The position numbers and the translations under genes were made by a program. The notes under the pieces were generated by a model that ran no database searches, was not told the DNA's origin, and saw only the letters and a list, made by a program, of their open reading frames with translations. 7,520 bases of DNA from an uncultured Alphaproteobacteria bacterium (lineage in GTDB: Bacteria > Pseudomonadota > Alphaproteobacteria > Rhodobacterales > Rhodobacteraceae). Where the stretch lies: contig CACHJY010000038.1 in assembly GCA_902580265.1 (NCBI GenBank), forward strand, positions 1-7,520. Reading direction: 5' to 3'. Positions 5,394 through 7,520 of the stretch are shown here, piece after piece (position 1 is the stretch's first letter; each line of letters starts with the position of its first letter).

Positions 5394-5468
5394 TGGCTCC
5401 GCAGGTAGGGTTCGAACCTACGACCAATTGATTAACAGTCAACTGCTCTACCACTGAGCTACTGCGGA
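5394..5468 (-). tRNA. tRNA-Asn (anticodon GUU), CCA encoded
   Basis: A 75-nt cloverleaf on the minus strand: acceptor TCCGCAG paired with CTGCGGA, D arm GCTC/GAGC, anticodon stem GTTGA/TCAAT (closing G-U pair), loop CTGTTAA with anticodon GTT at 5434-5436, five-base variable region, T arm GTAGG/CCTAC around TTCGAAC, discriminator G and encoded CCA. All stems pair, so it should be functional and decode AAU/AAC. It lies 57 bp downstream of the MBL-fold gene on the same strand and may be co-transcribed; I see no strong separate promoter. Its 3' end faces the integrase remnant and the cyclase array, as at an occupied tRNA integration site. Confidence 0.97.
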
Positions 5469-5508
5469 ACACCAAGAATTTTTGCACTAATTTAAGCTTT
5501 ATTTCAAG

Positions 5509-5527
5509 GAAAATAATAATAATTTTC
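5509..5527 (-). terminator. Weak A/T-rich inverted repeat at the end of the MBL-fold gene
   Basis: GAAAAT and its complement ATTTTC face each other over a short A/T loop, overlapping the stop codon of the hydrolase gene at 5526. All but the end pairs are A-T and no separate T run follows, so read-through into tRNA-Asn is quite possible. Confidence 0.2.
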
Positions 5528-6446
5528 AATTCACTTTAGAAAACTTTGCACTAATAGCAAATGTATCAACTGTAACATTCCCCCGTTCATAGAGATCAAT
5601 TAGATGAGCAAGAACATTTCTGACAGCGGCTGGTTTGAGCATAGGGTTTAAATCGACGTAAACCGCTTGAACTATTTCTGCCGGCGTTCTTGGAATTTCA
5701 GAAATAGAACTCAATATCTGCATTTCTCTATTTTGCCTGTGGGCAATTTGCGCCAATACCATTTCTTTTGGCTCCTTCACAGGTTTACCGTGTCCAGGAT
5801 AATAAATTTTTTCATCTCTCTTTGATAGTTTTTCAAGCGATCTCATAAAAGAACCCAAATCACCATCCGGTGGAGAAATCAGAGTGGTAGCCCAACCCAT
5901 CACATGATCTCCGCTGAACAAGGCCTTTTTCTCCTTGACGGAAAGACAAATATGATTACTTAAGTGTCCGGGAGTATGAATTACCTCAAAACTGTACTTA
6001 TTCCTTTCAAGTATTTGTTTATCATGCACTTTTTCATCTAGAGATAGATGTTTATCAATACCCTCCTCACCACCTAAATCTAATGAAGACGAGAGTTTTT
6101 TCATAAAACTTGTTCGCGCTTCATCAGCAGACCCAAATCCAATAATTGAGGCTCCAGTCTCATATTTCAAACGCCTAGAGAGTGGCGAGTGATCAACATG
6201 CGAGTGCGTCAAAATAATATCTGTTAATTTCCTTCTTCCAATATATTCCATTATTGAATTGAAATGTTGAGCACTATCAGGGCCAGGATCAATAACTATC
6301 AAATTGTCACTACCCAATATGTAGGTTCTGGTCCCAGTAAAGGTCATGGGACTGGCATTATCTGCAGTGATTACTACCAAATCCTCTTCAAGTTGTTCTG
6401 CCTTACCAATTATTGGATTATGTTTTGTATCAAAGCTTATGGCCAT
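5526..6446 (-). CDS. LACTB2-like MBL-fold metallo-hydrolase
   Basis: A 306-residue cytoplasmic hydrolase of the metallo-beta-lactamase fold. The dinuclear metal site is complete: His81, His83, Asp85 and His86 in THSHVDHS, His161 in HTPGH, Asp180 in FSGDH and His219 in YPGHG. An early GTRTYIL...VIDPGPD segment (39-57) is typical of the LACTB2/glyoxalase-II-like branch. Residues ~252-292 (RTPAEIVQAVYVDLNPMLKP onward) match the C-terminal winged-helix-like region of LACTB2-type proteins. Length is normal for the family. LACTB2 homologues are reported as endoribonucleases or thioester hydrolases; the substrate here cannot be read from sequence. ATG at 6446 begins MAISFDTKHN. No Shine-Dalgarno is evident and a TATAAT at 6460-6465 would give a leader of only a few bases. 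It is divergent from the histidine kinase gene and followed by tRNA-Asn on the same strand. Confidence 0.9.
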   Translation of the reverse strand: MAISFDTKHNPIIGKAEQLEEDLVVITADNASPMTFTGTRTYILGSDNLIVIDPGPDSAQHFNSIMEYIGRRKLTDIILTHSHVDHSPLSRRLKYETGASIIGFGSADEARTSFMKKLSSSLDLGGEEGIDKHLSLDEKVHDKQILERNKYSFEVIHTPGHLSNHICLSVKEKKALFSGDHVMGWATTLISPPDGDLGSFMRSLEKLSKRDEKIYYPGHGKPVKEPKEMVLAQIAHRQNREMQILSSISEIPRTPAEIVQAVYVDLNPMLKPAAVRNVLAHLIDLYERGNVTVDTFAISAKFSKVN

Positions 6447-6488
6447 ATTGTTAGATTACATTATAATTGTCACAAAAATAGTAGAATT
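6447..6488. promoter_or_regulatory. Divergent promoter region between MBL-fold hydrolase and histidine kinase genes
   Basis: All control sequence for both genes must fit in 42 bp or extend into the coding regions. The palindrome ATTATAAT (6460-6467) offers a TATAAT on both strands: minus 6460-6465 for the hydrolase, plus 6462-6467 for the kinase. Neither has a convincing TTGACA-like box at standard spacing. The two -10 elements overlap, so the promoters could be mutually exclusive. Confidence 0.4.
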
Positions 6489-7520
6489 ATGAAATATTTA
6501 AAGCTGAAAAAATATCTGCCAAGAAGCTTTTTCGGAAGAACCCTTTTGATTATCATTCTACCAATTATCATTTTGGAAGCCATAATAGGCTTTGCCTTCA
6601 TACAACGATACTTCGAACAAGTAACAACGCAATTAGCAAAAAGCACTGTCTTACAGATGAATTATGTTCTAGATCGTCATGAAAAAGCGCAAAATGATGC
6701 AAAAGATTTGTTTTTGAAAGAAATGGAAGAAAAATTTGATATAAATTTATCAATAGTAAACAAAAGAAGTAATAATAATTTTTTTCAAAAACATCCTTAT
6801 GACTTTTCTGGTATAACCCTTATAAAAATTCTTAAAAATGATGTGCCGAATATTGAGCATATTGACCTCAAATCTAATGGCATCGTTACAATAATCACGA
6901 GCCTTCCAAATAAGTCTTACTTAAAATTTGAGATAGAGAGGGAAAGATTCACGGCATCAAATCCTCATCAGTTGCTAGTGCTTATGGTGCTGTTAACAAT
7001 TATACTAGGATTTTTATTGCTTATGGTTCTAAGAAACCAAATTAAACCTATAAAGACTCTTGCATCCGTAGCAGAAGCTTTCGGAAAAGGGCAATCGCTT
7101 AGCTATAAGCCAACGGGATCGATAGAGATTAGAAAGGCTGGCTCAGCATTTCTTGAGATAAGAAAAAGACTTGAGAGACAAATTGAGCAACGAACACAAA
7201 TGCTATCAGGGGTTAGTCATGATCTTCGTACACCTTTAACGCGTCTTAAACTAGCATTAGCGCTGAAAGAAGAAGATATCGAGACAAAAGAGATGTTGAA
7301 AGATATCCAAGTAATGCAAAACATACTTGATGAATTTTTAGAATTTTCTAAAAACCAGCAAACAGAAAAGGTCAAAGAGGTTTCATTAATTGATCTTTAT
7401 GATTTTCTAAAAAGCAACAGTAAGAATTTGCATGAAAAATTAGAATGGCAGTCAAATTTCAAGAACCATGAAAGAAAGGTACGTATACGACCAAACAACC
7501 TATCAAGAGCTTTAAGTAAT
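6489..7520 (+). CDS. EnvZ-like membrane sensor histidine kinase (partial, C-terminus beyond window)
   Basis: The first 344 residues of a two-component sensor kinase, open to the right edge. It begins MKYLKLKKYLPRSFFGRTLL, with membrane helix 1 at about 18-38, a periplasmic loop of ~120 residues (40-160), helix 2 at about 162-183, a HAMP linker at ~184-236 (with QIKPIKTLA), and an H box GVSHDLRTPLTRLKL with phospho-acceptor His244. The X region contains ILDEFLEFSK, and the window ends inside the start of the ATP-binding domain at an N-box-like RPNNLSRALSN. The SRSLFGR-like opening plus long periplasmic loop fits the alphaproteobacterial EnvZ family, which usually phosphorylates an OmpR-like regulator. 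No regulator gene lies upstream; the neighbour is the divergent hydrolase. No Shine-Dalgarno is apparent before the ATG at 6489. The signal is unknown. Confidence 0.93.
   Translation, partial: MKYLKLKKYLPRSFFGRTLLIIILPIIILEAIIGFAFIQRYFEQVTTQLAKSTVLQMNYVLDRHEKAQNDAKDLFLKEMEEKFDINLSIVNKRSNNNFFQKHPYDFSGITLIKILKNDVPNIEHIDLKSNGIVTIITSLPNKSYLKFEIERERFTASNPHQLLVLMVLLTIILGFLLLMVLRNQIKPIKTLASVAEAFGKGQSLSYKPTGSIEIRKAGSAFLEIRKRLERQIEQRTQMLSGVSHDLRTPLTRLKLALALKEEDIETKEMLKDIQVMQNILDEFLEFSKNQQTEKVKEVSLIDLYDFLKSNSKNLHEKLEWQSNFKNHERKVRIRPNNLSRALSN

Overview
The window is AT-rich (about one third G+C by eye) and looks like chromosomal DNA of a low-GC alphaproteobacterium, possibly a marine lineage. The support is family-level: cytoplasmic class III cyclase domains fused to a periplasmic TolB/FlgO-like and TPR-like part, an alphaproteobacterial-type LACTB2-like metallo-hydrolase, an EnvZ-like sensor kinase, and an Asn tRNA gene with encoded CCA. 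The species cannot be named from sequence alone.

Left two thirds (1-4930): a tandem array of three paralogous adenylate/guanylate cyclase genes, all on the minus strand. In transcription order they are copy 3 (2712-4625, 637 aa), copy 2 (403-2244, 613 aa) and copy 1 (1-300, cut by the window edge after 100 codons). The first ~180 residues, holding the whole catalytic domain, are almost the same in every copy. From the transmembrane helix onward, copies 2 and 3 share fold type but little sequence. Each gene has the same compact promoter, placed so that transcription should begin at or next to the start codon, with no Shine-Dalgarno sequence. Upstream of copies 2 and 3 the repeat unit also carries a displaced tRNA 3' end, a run of TTGTCACCAAA repeats and ATAGTGTCAYAC repeats. 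This is the architecture expected of tyrosine-recombinase attachment sites.

Middle (4931-5468): a degraded stretch holding a short but clear remnant of a P4-type integrase arm-binding domain (5105-5173), spaced GGTAC-type direct repeats (5277-5305), and an intact tRNA-Asn(GUU) gene (5394-5468, minus) whose 3' end faces the array. Together these suggest an old integrative element at tRNA-Asn whose left side is the cyclase array, with the attachment-site remnant duplicated along with the cyclase genes.

Right side (5469-7520): ordinary chromosome. A LACTB2-like MBL-fold hydrolase (5526-6446, minus) and a truncated EnvZ-like histidine kinase (6489 to the window end, plus) diverge from a 42-bp intergenic region.

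Functional reading (inference): the array would provide several membrane cyclases with the same cytoplasmic output domain and different periplasmic input domains. The catalytic metal and transition-state residues are kept, but the two purine-specifying positions are both Asn, so the cyclic nucleotide made is uncertain.
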